The translations under genes were made by a program, and so were the position numbers. Under the pieces are notes generated by a model. That model was not told the origin of the DNA. It was given only the letters and a program-made list of their open reading frames with translations, and searched no databases. From Diorhabda sublineata (lineage: Eukaryota > Arthropoda > Insecta > Coleoptera > Chrysomelidae), in assembly GCF_026230105.1 (NCBI RefSeq), contig NC_079480.1, positions 28,810,488-28,874,487 on the forward strand: a stretch of DNA of 64,000 nt. Reading direction: 5' to 3'. Below are positions 12,425 through 22,505 of this stretch, in pieces; position 1 is the stretch's first letter, and every line of letters starts with the position of its first letter.

Positions 12425-13052
12425 AACAGTACAATAGGCTTCAATGGATGTAAGTCGACGATATCTTATCAAGTAAGATGCAAACTCACTCAAATATGTA
12501 AGAAATGATGTGTTTGGCTTAAAATGGCGGAAATAGATTTCGAAAATGTTCAATAAAAACACAGTGACAATCGACCTCAATTGGCATCAATGGTTGTAAA
12601 TCGACGATATCTGACCAAGTTAGATGCAAAATCACTCAAATATATGAGAATTTATGTGTTTGGACTTAAAATGGCGGAAAAAGATTTCGAAAATTTTCAA
12701 TCAAAACAAAGTGACAATTGACCTAAACTGGCATAAATGGTTGTAAGTCCACGATATCTTACCAAGTAAGATTCAAACTCACTCAAATATGTAAGAAATG
12801 ATACGTTTGGACTTAAAATGGCGGAAATAGATTTCGAAAATGTTCAATCAAAACAGTGTGACAATCGACCTCAATAGGCTTCAATGGATGTAAATAATCG
12901 ATATCTGACCAAGTTAGATGCAAACTCACTCAAATATATGAGAATTGATGTGTTTGGACAATGGACAATGTCGGAAATAGATTTCGAAAATGTTCAATCA
13001 AAACAGAGTGACAATCGACTTCAATAGGCTTCAATGGATGTAAATAAACGAT
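12425..13052. repeat. Tandem satellite, approx. 147-bp unit, about 4.3 copies
   Basis: A unit containing AATGGCGGAAATAGATTTCGAAAATGTTCAATCAAAAC, GTGACAATCGACCTCAAT and CAAACTCACTCAAATAT repeats head to tail. The landmark CGAAAA falls at about 12541, 12688, 12835 and 12985, giving steps of 147, 147 and 150 bp. Copies differ by scattered substitutions and small indels, so they are not recent. The array starts inside a unit near 12425 and stops within the ATATCTG of the fifth copy. No open frame runs through it. The period is close to one nucleosome repeat, as for many insect satellites; a short array from inside a mobile element is an alternative. Confidence 0.93.
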
Positions 13053-14340
13053 ATCTGTATCACAGTAGGCTTATCACATTACTATACAATAAATTCACTG
13101 GTTATATTTGATATGTAGACCCGTCTTGAGCACCTCCAGCCTAGCACTAGCCACGAAATAATTATTTCTCTTAAGGATATCGCGCCACTCTCACTTTCTT
13201 ACTCGTACTTCTTCTGGAGAAGTCTACGCTATAGTTATAATGTACGAATTAATGTCAAATGTTGTTTCTGTCAATCGCCTTTAACTTCAACATATCTCAG
13301 AGGAACCTTACCAGGTGTACTAACTTCTCTCACTACGAATTTAATTTTTATCACCGCGGCAACTATGTCACTAATTCTAGTGGATCCTTTGGTATCAATA
13401 ATTCACTTAATTTCTTTAATTTAAAATATGAGGTGAATAATCTTTATAATATGAAAATATTACAGTAATATTGAAATTAAGAACGTTTATCCGCCACTGG
13501 ATAATATCCGCAAAACGAAATATGACAAGATCGTGAGTATCTTGTCTTCTTTATCTTCAACGTCTGTCCTCATCCCATCCGCGAGATTCTAAGGAGCGTC
13601 ATTTCTCGGACAATGATGACCTGACTCGCCTTCTATGACGTCATACCATTCAATGGTAATGCGATAACTGAGAGTCATCTATCTCGGGTATAATTTAATA
13701 TTTTTTTCTACTTTTATTTACTATCAATTGTAATAAACTCCATCATCAATCAATCCATGAAATTATGTCCGTTTGATTTTCACTAGATTCCGAGGTGTTT
13801 ATTTCAAGTAAAAACGCGTAAAGGTCAAATTAAATTGACAAAGGATGTGTGTTTTATTTGTCGACTGTGACTATTGATTTGAAAGAGGCAAAGCATCCGT
13901 TATAGGAATGTATAATTATTGTGATACGACAATTTGAAGTTTATCTATTGGAATTTGCCACTTATATAGGCATGAAATGTAGAGTTTCCCAAAAAGAATG
14001 AAAGAAAAGAACTTGGCCTAATTTTAAATTACTTCATATTAGTGTCACCAGTTATCTTTGTAACATATTTAAACTCGATCTTCTCCATGGATATAAGAAA
14101 GGACGGAACGAAAACTTGAACCGTGGAGAGAAGCCTGAAGTATGGTAAAACATAACAGAAGACTATGATATGGAAGAAGAATGGAAAAATATGGAAAAAG
14201 TTATAGTGAAAAAGGGGTAATTTTAGACATAAAAGAAAAATGAAGAGAGAAAGTATGTATGAAAAGTTAAAGGAAAAATGATAGGAAAAACGTAAACTAG
14301 AGGCGTAGAACTGATTCAATACAGAAACAGGAGGTCACAA
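13053..14340. other. No recognised gene
   Basis: 13090-13690 is less AT-rich than average and contains a palindromic TGACGTCA at 13636-13643, but no open frame with a known domain. 14030-14330 is rich in GAAAA/AGGAAAA and could be the decayed upstream part of the RTE-like element that follows. Confidence 0.4.
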
Positions 14341-14344
14341 AGCT

Positions 14345-15560
14345 TCTTAAAATGAAGAAATCGAACTGGAGTAACCAATAGGTAGACGATTTAGAAATTA
14401 ACAAAAGAAACTAGATGAATGAATGAAACAAGATAACCGTTTAGCATTAGTAATACGAAGGATAGATATCAACAAAACACCTGCGAAATATAAAACATGA
14501 TTAGAATATGCGGACGGCCTAGTATGGATAACCAGAAAGGAATGTTAAGAAATAGTCCTGGCAAAGATAAATAAGGAAGCAGAAGCCTGAGGCTTAAATA
14601 TCAACTTATAAAACAATAGTTATTTGTATGCCAAGGACTGAAAGTGCTACTTTGTTGGACGAATCTGAAAATTGCGAGACGAGCGACGCGAGTCGAGCAA
14701 CAGACGAGTAGTATTTCAGCCGCGGCGTACCCAACATTTTTTATACAACGCATAAGAATTTAACAAGAATTCTATTATATTTTCTCTGGTTAAAGTTTTT
14801 GATTTTTTTGTAGTGTACACTTTGTTTTGTTTCTTCAGGAAATTGATGAGTTTTGGATATTTGTTTTATTGCGAGAGTACTTTTAATCATCGAAAATGTA
14901 GACCATAAAGTAATTCTTTTCCAGATTTTGGATTTTTCTAAAAAATAAGCAATGACTACGTTTTCCGTTGGGTTTTTCGTCTTTTTCTGGTGACACCACT
15001 CCATAAAGAGCTCGTACTGTTTTTCCTACCTTGCAGCAACGGTATGTAAATGAATACAGAACGAACAACTTTCAGATGGCGTCGTCTAAAAAATATTTAT
15101 TAAATGCAAGAGTGAGCTAAGAAAATGAAACAGAGGTAGTTGATAAACTATACTAGATATTTCAGATATTCTGAACACAGGAACAATTTACAAGACCATA
15201 ATAAGGCCAATAATAACTGATGCACTGAAGTAATGAACTTATCACAGATAGACGAAGAGATTCCAAGAATAATGGGAAGAAAAATACAGAGAATAATCTA
15301 CTAAAATTAAATTAACGACAAGAAATTGAATGTCAAGTACTTAACAACTAATAAAACAAGAAACCAGATGGAAGAAAAGTGCGTGAAAGCGCAGATATTA
15401 AGATAATTCCAGCATATACAAAAAAAGTAGAGAACAATAGGAAATAGACAGAGAAGAAAAACGAAATCCAGATGGAAAGACCAAATATATGAAGAACGTA
15501 AAGTACGGGGGATCGCTAATTGGGAGGAACTGTGTAGAAGTGTAGAAATATAGTACATGA
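14345..15560 (+). mobile_element. RTE-like non-LTR retrotransposon remnant, split
   Basis: Near 14505-14530 the translation gives Y-A-x-x-L-V-W-I-T-R, resembling the RT active-site motif Y/F-A-D-D with the aspartates lost. It is followed by KINKEAEAxGLNIN (14565-14605), the conserved segment after the active site ('L-x-x-E-A-x-K-x-G-L-K-I-N'). Further on, Y-S-x-L-N-T-G-T-I-Y-K-T-I-I-R-P (15160-15215) and SRWKDQIYEERKVRGIANWE (15465-15525) match the later 'I-Y-K-T-L-I-R-P' and 'R-W-x-D-x-...-N-W' C-terminal blocks. The 'Y-L-G' block is absent, and its place is taken by about 450 bp of unrelated sequence (14641-15090). Many stops; non-functional. Confidence 0.68.
14641..15090. other. Unidentified insertion within the RTE-like remnant
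   Basis: Immediately after the ...GLNIN... block, the sequence changes to a GC-richer motif (GAGACGAGCGACGCGAGTCG at 14677-14696, then CAACAGACGAGTAG). Next come 300 bp with overlapping minus-strand open frames (14741-15004 and 14883-15068). The peptide on the minus strand (VGKTVRALYGVVSPEKDEKP near 15025-14965) looks like protein-coding sequence, but I do not recognise it. No target-site duplication was established. Probably a fragment of another transposon that landed in, or recombined into, the RTE copy. Confidence 0.4.
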
Positions 15561-15597
15561 GATAAGAAACTGCTCTATGGCTGAAATGAGTGAGAAG

Positions 15598-16537
15598 AAT
15601 GCTGTGACATAAGAAAATTTTCTCATACGACCCCTCATTTCCGAGTTATGGGCCTTTAAAGCTGCAAAATCAGATTTTATAATTAAGTAAATTTTCTGAA
15701 TGATCATTATACCATTAAGACACTAATATCTGAAGGCCAGGCACTGCTCATGCCCGATGGTTAACAATCCTTAACTTTTACAGGGACAACTACAATCAAT
15801 CTGATGATAGCTAAAATGAATTTTTTGATCGATATTTTAACAAGAAGGTGTTCTTTGTTTAACTCGTCAAAATTTATGATTTAGGAGATATGTAGAATTC
15901 TAGATCGTTGTACATGCCAAGGAATCCGTTCGCCATAAAGAGACATTCTGATGAAAATTATCATACATTGTAATTATTTATTAAAAATACTCAAAAGAGG
16001 TATTGAAACACAATCAAATATTTCTAATTGAACTGTATACTGTCGAACATCGTGGTTCTTACATAAAGAAAAAATTGATATGTAGAAAAATTTAGTTCGA
16101 TGTTCGAAGTGGGCACTTTACACTTGTTGTTTATTCTATCGATAATTTGGGTCATTCTTTTTATAGGTGTTGCATTTACCAAACTGTTAAGAAATCACCA
16201 AAAAAATCAATCCAATGTATTCAATTCAGGGAAACATAGTGACCATGCAAATGGACCTTCCCGATCCATTCACCTATTAGGAAAAATCTTGGTTGACACT
16301 GTAAAATTGTTCACCATTGGGCATGAGTCAATCCAGGCTTTCAAATATTAATGTAGAGTTATTTATTCCTTCAAACACACTTCATTGACATACGTAATCA
16401 TATATTAAAAATTCATAATTTTCCAATGTATAATTTAGAACACATACTTAAATATAAATTCTGATCTCGCAGCTTTAAAGGTATATAACTCAGAAACCAA
16501 GGGTCGTATGAGAAACTTTCTCAACATAACAGCATTA
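15598..16537. repeat. Approx. 90-bp imperfect inverted repeat enclosing 0.75 kb
   Basis: The left arm 15598-15690 (contains TTTCTCATACGACCC, GAGTTATGGGCCTTTAAAGC) is matched by the reverse complement of 16446-16537 (TTTCTCATACGACCC, GAGTTATATACCTTTAAAGC). Identity is about 80% over roughly 90 bp, by eye. The left arm follows within 40 bp of the end of the RTE-like element. The enclosed DNA carries a small open frame (16100-16351). It could be a degraded TIR transposon, or two insertions of one repeat in opposite orientation; no target duplication was seen. Confidence 0.7.
16100..16351 (+). CDS. Hypothetical 83-residue single-pass membrane peptide
   Basis: The frame opens M-F-E-V-G-T and has a strongly hydrophobic segment at residues 7-28 (LHLLFILSIIWVILFIGVAF). 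A hydrophilic, basic middle (KLLRNHQKNQ) and a neutral tail ending F-K-Y-stop follow. No known family recognised, no splice sites and no poly(A) signal close behind. Its position between two inverted repeat arms suggests either a chance frame or part of an unrecognised element. AT-rich DNA readily encodes I/L/F runs, so caution is needed. Confidence 0.2.
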   Translation: MFEVGTLHLLFILSIIWVILFIGVAFTKLLRNHQKNQSNVFNSGKHSDHANGPSRSIHLLGKILVDTVKLFTIGHESIQAFKY

Positions 16538-17404
16538 TTTTCACTTCATCTACTCACTCCACTCCCGAATTTATTCACTACATGAAGGTAGCGTTAAATT
16601 AAGAGAAACCATCACTCATTGAAAATCGTCACTTTCAGATGGGCATCGTTTATCTATAAAATGCTAGAACGTAGAAGTTCTCCGTTATTTATTTCTGGAC
16701 AAAATTATGTAGTAGCATGTAACCAAGCTGTATTCTTACTTTTAATCAAATAAAACAACTTGGTTTCTCAGATTCAAACTAAAAACATTCTTTGAAAATT
16801 AGTTAGTGAATGTATGTTCAAGATAAATCACAACAACTTTGAAACACAGACACGTTAAAATTTGAAACGTATTTATTATAAACATATGTCACATGAGTTC
16901 CAGTAGATAAACTACAGACTCCCTCATTTTTATAAGCTTGTAAATACAAAAATCGTCCCGATTTTGAGACCACCAACCCGGAAATCGTCCAGACAAATGT
17001 CCGTGTACAAATATCTGTTATCTTTTTCCACCTTATTTTCAGATCGCTTAACTACTTTGTGTTAGTTATAAATCTTCTATTCACCTTAATTTCGTGTCAA
17101 AATATTTAACAAACTAATTTTGTTCCGTTGTAAATGAATAACAATATTTATTTCCGGACGATTTAACTATAATAATTTCGTAATAGATATATCCTCTAAC
17201 ATATGTACTTAAATTTATTTATATAAATAAAATGTACAAATGTACGAATTATACCAATGGAAACGTATTTGTGAGGAATACAAAAAACGTTTACTATTGT
17301 TGTCATTACTGATTCTGGTTAAATACAAACAGGGGACGTATTCAGCAAATTTTTTTCGTGGTAAATTGGAATTTCTGGAATCGTTGGCGATATTCATACT
17401 GAAT
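16538..17404. other. No recognised gene
   Basis: AT-rich with nothing assignable. The open frame 17240-17542 runs into the hammerhead-like repeat and is not supported as a protein. Confidence 0.45.
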
Positions 17405-17504
17405 ACACTGAAGGTCTCTGAAGACGATAACTTGGTTATCGAAACGCGCGTCAAACATTGTAATTGTGAGTGTTGGTGTAATAGTTGTGTGAACAGTGTA
17501 TACA
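17405..17504 (+). ncRNA. Hammerhead-ribozyme-like repeat, copy 1
   Basis: CTGAAGA (17418-17424) fits the hammerhead C-U-G-A-N-G-A core. After one extra base, GATAAC-TTG-GTTATC (17426-17440) makes a perfect six-pair stem II. GAAA (17441-17444) is the second core strand, and ACGCGCGT (17444-17451) gives a minimal stem III ending in the G-U-C cleavage triplet (C17452). Stem I would pair GTCT (17414-17417) with AAAC (17453-17456), three of four pairs. Small stem III and type I order are known for hammerheads of Penelope-like retroelements and retrozymes. The extra base at 17425 and the stem I mismatch suggest weak or no activity. About 100 bp, including GTGTTGGTGTA and GAACAGTGTA downstream, recur at 51.7 kb. 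Confidence 0.42.
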
Positions 17505-17689
17505 GTATCGTTTGGGAGGATCGGAAAATATTAGAAAACTAGAAAATAATTCATATTTCATTTGCAGTTATTGGAGCGTCTATTTCTAAAAGAACTAGAA
17601 AATAGAATTAGAACTAGAACAATCTAGCGGAAAATACAGAGCTGTGCGAAAGGTCAAAATAAAAGTAGAAACTTTCTCTACCTCTACTT

Positions 17690-18420
17690 CTTATTACGGC
17701 ATGTCAAATGTTCAACAAGTGCGGTATATTCTCCCATTTTTCAATAGCGACCTCTATGAGTTGGTTGTGATTGAAATAGGGAGACTATAACTTCGAATCC
17801 TCTTTTTGAGATAGTCTCATAAATTTTAATGAGATTCGTATCCGAACTGTTAGGTGGCCACGCTAATAAAGGGATATTGGCATCATATGAGTAGCCACTA
17901 GCCACGAACGTTGTCCTGCATGAATAAAATATTAGGCCCAACAAGCGGAGCAAAGAGCAAACATTTTAGAGTCACCACCAAAGGCACTTTAGGAGATATA
18001 ATCTAGCTGACAAAACTTTTTCTTGCCTTCGCCAGACACGCTGACGTCCATCGGGAGCTTAAAGCTAACTCTAGTTTCATCGAAGAAAACGTTTCCAATC
18101 ATTGATGGTCCAATTCGGATCTAATCTTTCTGGTCTCTGGTGAGCAAGAGTTTTTGGTTGGTCTTCTGTTGCTCAGACCCTGCTTCATGTAAACGTCTTC
18201 TAACTGTTCAAGGTGATATATCGATATTTCGAACATCTGATGATTCATTTTTTAGCAGATTGCTGGTGGCTTGTCTCAAAAAACGATCATCAATTTGATT
18301 AGTGCAACTGATGTCTTCCTAACAAACCAGCAATATATCGCATTGAATATCATTTATCCAGGAGAGTCGATGCTCTCACTGCCTCCTACATTGAGAAATA
18401 CTTCCAAATGAACTTCCAAA
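17690..18420 (-). mobile_element. Tc1-like DNA transposon remnant
   Basis: Reading the minus strand downward from 18420, RRLHEAGS (near 18190) and TRDQK are followed by FFDETRVSFKLPMDV (18095-18040). That is the first catalytic D with the typical S-D-E-T/S-R-F context. KKFCQLDYISPKV follows. Then FAPLVGPNILFMQDNVRG (near 17955-17900) matches the second catalytic block 'F-M-x-D-N-A-R-P-H', with the A-R-P-H already eroded. LLAWPPNSSDTNLIK (near 17868-17822) matches 'W-P-P-x-S-P-D-L-N-P-I-E', where the third catalytic D/E would lie. Frames change at least twice. The N-terminal DNA-binding region is largely unreadable. TIRs were not located. Confidence 0.75.
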
Positions 18421-19205
18421 CATGCATGTAATAAAAACAATTACAATCAAAAGCTTGCTTCTAAGAGAAATTTTGCTTTATTCAGCACTTTTATAGAAAA
18501 TGAGAAACAGTTTTACTCTAAAACGAGGCTTAATACGAATTACTGTCCAAACCAGATTATTTCATACTATAGTTAACTTCATTAACAACTATCATTGTAA
18601 AACAAGGTCCATGGCCTACATGTCGGATAGTAATATCAATAAATAAAAAATTATTTCGAGTATATTTTAATGAAGACTTAAAGTAAAAAAAAAACAGAAG
18701 AGCCCTAAAATCAATAACATTTAGAAACATTGAATAAAAAATAACAGTCGCTAACTTTGATTACAGCATATTCTTTTAATAATTGAAAAGTTATTCAAAA
18801 TATTAATATTTCCATAATAATAGCTTGCTTTGGAAGGAGTCTATGTATTTTGGACGCAAAGCTGCTGAAAAGTTGAAACGACTCATAAAACAAACACATA
18901 GGAAATTAAAAAAAATATCGCGAGATTCAATTTTTCAATTACCCTACACGTCAAATACTATTATGTTTGAATGAAAGGTGAAATTTTTGTAGATAGGGAT
19001 TTAGGGCAAACATTTTTTTCCATTAGCAGCAAATTCGTCGAACTAAGAATAAATTCACGTGTTGTAGTCTCCTACTTTGGAGACTGATTAAACAGTATAA
19101 TATATAGATTGAAAGCAGAAGCAATTGAAAAATAGCGTATGTAATATAAAAGGAAGTAATTCTATACTTAAACTTGAAATGATAGGAAAATAGTAATAAT
19201 ACTGC
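18421..19205. other. No recognised gene
   Basis: AT-rich, with a short homopolymer A run near 18690 and only short hydrophobic open frames (19023-19208 minus). Nothing assignable. Confidence 0.5.
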
Positions 19206-19209
19206 CAAG

Positions 19210-19640
19210 AAGACTTCGAGAAAGCTTCGGAAAGATATTGAATTTAGTGAAAAGTTTTATCAGACGTAGCTTAAGAAATATTCATTACCACTACATAAAT
19301 AAAAAAACGTGTTCCACACTCTATTGAGGTAGTAATGAAGTTCAACTTGTTCACATATTTTTATAGAAATAAGGTACATGACCATCCAGTTATAACAGCG
19401 GGAAAATGTTAAGCTGGGAAAGTGCTTCTCTAGCTTCAGAACCAGAAAATAGTCCCTATGTACCAAATCAGGACTGTACGAGGGTTAATTGGAGATTCCT
19501 CACTTGAATCGTCTCAACATATCCAGCGTTGCTTTAGCATAATTGATCTAATATTGTCATACAGAATGATGACTCCTTAACTCAACATATCCGGTGGATG
19601 TTTTAACGTGACCGTATCAAATTAGACAATAATGATTTAT
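19210..19640 (-). mobile_element. Mariner-type transposase, C-terminal fragment
   Basis: On the minus strand, G-V-I-I-L-Y-D-N-I-R-S (19585-19550) corresponds to the catalytic 'V-x-L-x-H-D-N-A-R-P' block. DLVHRDYFLVLKLEKHFPSL overlaps the open frame 19466-19260 and corresponds to 'S-P-D-L-x-x-x-D-Y-x-L-F-x-x-L-K-x-x-L', with the third catalytic D preserved as H-R-D-Y. A CEQVELHYYLNR segment resembles the tail that follows in this group. The N-terminal half (helix-turn-helix, first D) is missing and at least one frameshift separates the two blocks. Confidence 0.6.
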
Positions 19641-21130
19641 TTTGGCTTCTGACTAAGTAAAATTGAACGAGGTTATCCTATAAATTCTGGCTATCAAGAA
19701 GGTAATGAAGTGAGAGACTGCATATCATTCAGTTGTACTTATCAGATGATATCTCTGGAGCTCAACTGGTACACACATTGCACATATCACATCATTTCAC
19801 TTACCCGTGGAAAATTTCTTCTCTCAATCTCTCAATTTCTCTTGTTGTAGAGCTTGACGGGGCGTCCCTACCAAATTTCGCTTCCCAGTATCTTATCTGC
19901 TTCCTAGAGTAGTGACGTTATCTGCTTATTGCTTCTTTTCCATAAACTTTCACGATCTGATTCTGATGTAAAATTAAAACAAATTCTTCACCCACAAAAA
20001 ATGAATCACTCCTTCTAAAAACCAATTTTCTAAGCTTCTTCCCATTTCAGTCATTCTGCACATCACTATCTATCCACCTAATATAATTTTAAAGCAAACC
20101 ATTTGTGTTAAAATAATTCAGTACATCTCTGAAAAACGTTATTGTTAGTGATAATAACTCCACTTTCTACCTTTTTTATATGTCTGATTAGACTTAACAC
20201 TCTTCCATTGTCAGAGGTGCTTGTTAAAGTTCTATGAATAGCGGTCAGTTTCTTACCCCAGGCCGCAAACCGAACGTCTTATTAAACGTTTTTGTCCCTT
20301 TGACAGTTCTTGGTATGATAATAGCACTTTATAAATATTTCAAATAACAGGTTATCATAATAAGGATCTTATACAATTTGAAGTTTCTCAATGGTGGAAA
20401 CCGCAGAAATAAAATTTAACTGAATAATGTTTTCTCCGGATCTATAATATGAGTCAATATGAAATAGTCAATGGACAACATTATGAAAATAATTTGTGTT
20501 GGAATTCGATTCCTTATTTTTCAAGAATATAGTATGTAATACTTCTATCTATCTATCTTCTTCTTCTAATGCAATTCAATAATGGATGTTTGCGATAGCT
20601 TTTTCATTCTTTCTTTATTTCCTGTGGCATGTATTAAGGTCTATATGTGCAAGTGCCAGCTCGGGATTTTAATACCCGCCATAAATTTTCAACTTCTGTT
20701 ATAATGTGCCAGCTCGTGATCGTGGTTGTCATGAAGCTTAGACAACTCGTGACTATTATGTAACTCGGTATTTTAATTATGAAATGAAAAACAAGTATTT
20801 AAACTTCACAAAGTGGATTAGATACTAAATTACAGGTAATACTTTTAATGAATCCGTTAAAGTTGTATCGGACTACCTTTTCGTTTACCTAAAATATCCC
20901 CGTCCCGAGTTGGCGCATCCTTATCTCAACGGATTAATAATCGGTACGAGATGTAGTGTACCCGACTATATATCGTGTATGCTTATGTCTTGTCTGATAT
21001 TTCGTAGCCTAGACATTTTCGTCCGATCCCTATCCGGTCCTCGATCTTTCTCTAAATTATCAGTTGCAGAAATTCATATTTAGTAATTTGAATTATATGG
21101 TGTAAATGTGCAGTTTTATCCTCTTATAAT
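19641..21130. other. No recognised gene
   Basis: Mostly AT-rich. A (CTAT)n-like run at 20545-20560 and TTC repeats lie close to where the 3' end of the following minus-strand RTE-like element would be expected, so the element's 3' UTR may reach down to about 20540. Confidence 0.4.
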
Positions 21131-21139
21131 AATTTAAGA

Positions 21140-22165
21140 GTTGTCGTTGCTTTTTTCTCACTTATTAGTATATCCCCAACTGTTAGTCTAGCTGTTCAGG
21201 ATACTTTGAAGATTCTGCGATAAATCCAAATTTCGAAAGCCTCCAATCTATTAATGCCATCCTTCTTCAATGTTACAGAACAAGTAAACATTTGTCGAAG
21301 GTCGGTAAAGTACTACCGGGTCTGTGTGATGCGATATTTTATTTCTTTGTCTGATATCCAGTCGTCAAAAAGTCGTTAAATGTTATGCTGAAATTTTTGT
21401 ATCTAATGCGGTTTCCAGATATGATCCTAAATTTTGTTATCAGCGATTAAGACCGTGTCTGATATTGTTCAACCATTAACTCCATTAACTTCAACACCCA
21501 CTCCAGGTTCTCCAGATCCTCCTGAAAAATCTCTTCCGAAAATAAATTAAACATGAGTGGAGATATATTCCTGTCTTACCCCATTTTCGATTTTTATGGT
21601 TTTGGACATATTATTATCTATTTTTACTTATGCTGCTTGGTTCAAATATAAGTTTTAAATGCATCAGTGTCCTTCTGATCTATGTCAAGTCTTTTGAGAA
21701 GCTGCATTAGTTTATGGTATCCTACATTATCGAAAGCCTTTTTATAATCAATGAAGCATAGATAAATATTTGTTCAGAAATCCTGGACCAATAGTTGCAT
21801 GGCGATTATTGCTTCTCGTGTACCTAAACCCAAATTGTGAGTCGCTTATTCTAAGGAATATATCTTAAAGTATTACTTATCGTGCTAATAGATTCGCAGT
21901 GTTTGCTTCGGTCTTCTTAGGTAGGGGTATAAAAGTTGAACACTTTTGTTGTTGAACGTGAAAGTTGTAGTTAAGTGAAGTGAAGTGAAGTGAAAGTTGC
22001 TGTTTTGGATAGTGAACTGTCTCATATACGATGTTTAACACTTTATGTAGTGCTGTTATGCCCTTTTCATCTATACGTTTTAGTATTTCTGGGCCAACTG
22101 TTTCATTATTTGTTGAATCTTGAATGATGTATTTCTTCTCTAATCCCGTCTTTAGTTATTGGAGT
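21140..22165 (-). mobile_element. RTE-like non-LTR retrotransposon, reverse transcriptase remnant
   Basis: Reading downward on the minus strand, NNETVGPEILKRIDEKGITA and L-N-I-V-Y-E-T (22115-22015) come first, then FIPLPKKTEA (21935-21905). F-G-F-R (near 21830) and E-A-I-I-A-M-Q-L-L (near 21810-21790) follow, then YLCFIDYKKAFDNVGYHKL (21770-21710), which carries the first catalytic D (F-I-D-Y-K-K-A-F-D). Then come LLKRLDIDQKD, S-P-L-M-F-N-L-F-S-E-E-I-F (near 21565-21525) and RLEASIEIWIYRRI-like residues (near 21250-21210). This is the canonical block order of an RTE-clade RT. Several frameshifts and stops make it dead. A simple repeat (21973-21996) has expanded inside the coding region. Confidence 0.82.
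21973..21996. repeat. (AAGTG)n microsatellite, about 4-5 units
   Basis: TTAAGTGAAGTGAAGTGAAGTGAAAG interrupts the RT remnant exactly between the blocks Y-E-T-V-H-Y-P and S-T-F-I-P-L-P-K-K. It therefore arose after, or during, decay of that element. Confidence 0.88.
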
Positions 22166-22505
22166 ACCTAATGGTGAGATATCGATATCAACTGTCGTCT
22201 TTTAATATCTATCATATATATATTTTTACCAAACATTCTTCTTTTCTTCACTGTCCAGTACTGTCTGCCATTATTATGGAATGAGATGGAGGAAGCAACT
22301 TAATTACAAATACAAATGTCAAAGATGGATTGAATGAAGGGGCGCATTAGATCAGTTAACCAGTTATTACAATTAGACTATTTTTTTGAGATATCTACAA
22401 AACATTTTTGAGAAGATGGAATCTGACTATCAGAATGAGATTAGAAATGAAATACTGTCACATAACAAATCAACAATTATGAGATTCGTTTCTGTTATAT
22501 GTTAA

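Noticed and set aside
14029..14319. 96-codon minus-strand hydrophobic frame
   Set aside because: Antisense of a GAAAA-rich stretch; Phe/Leu/Tyr runs reflect base composition, and no splice or promoter context exists.
15307..15707. Minus-strand frames of 83 and 63 codons
   Set aside because: They are shadows of the plus-strand RTE C-terminus (SRWKDQIYEERKVRGIANWE) and the inverted repeat arm.
17240..17542. 100-codon plus-strand frame spanning the 17.4 kb repeat
   Set aside because: The C-terminal part is the hammerhead-like repeat read as protein. The related copy at 51.7 kb keeps the RNA motifs but not the reading frame upstream.
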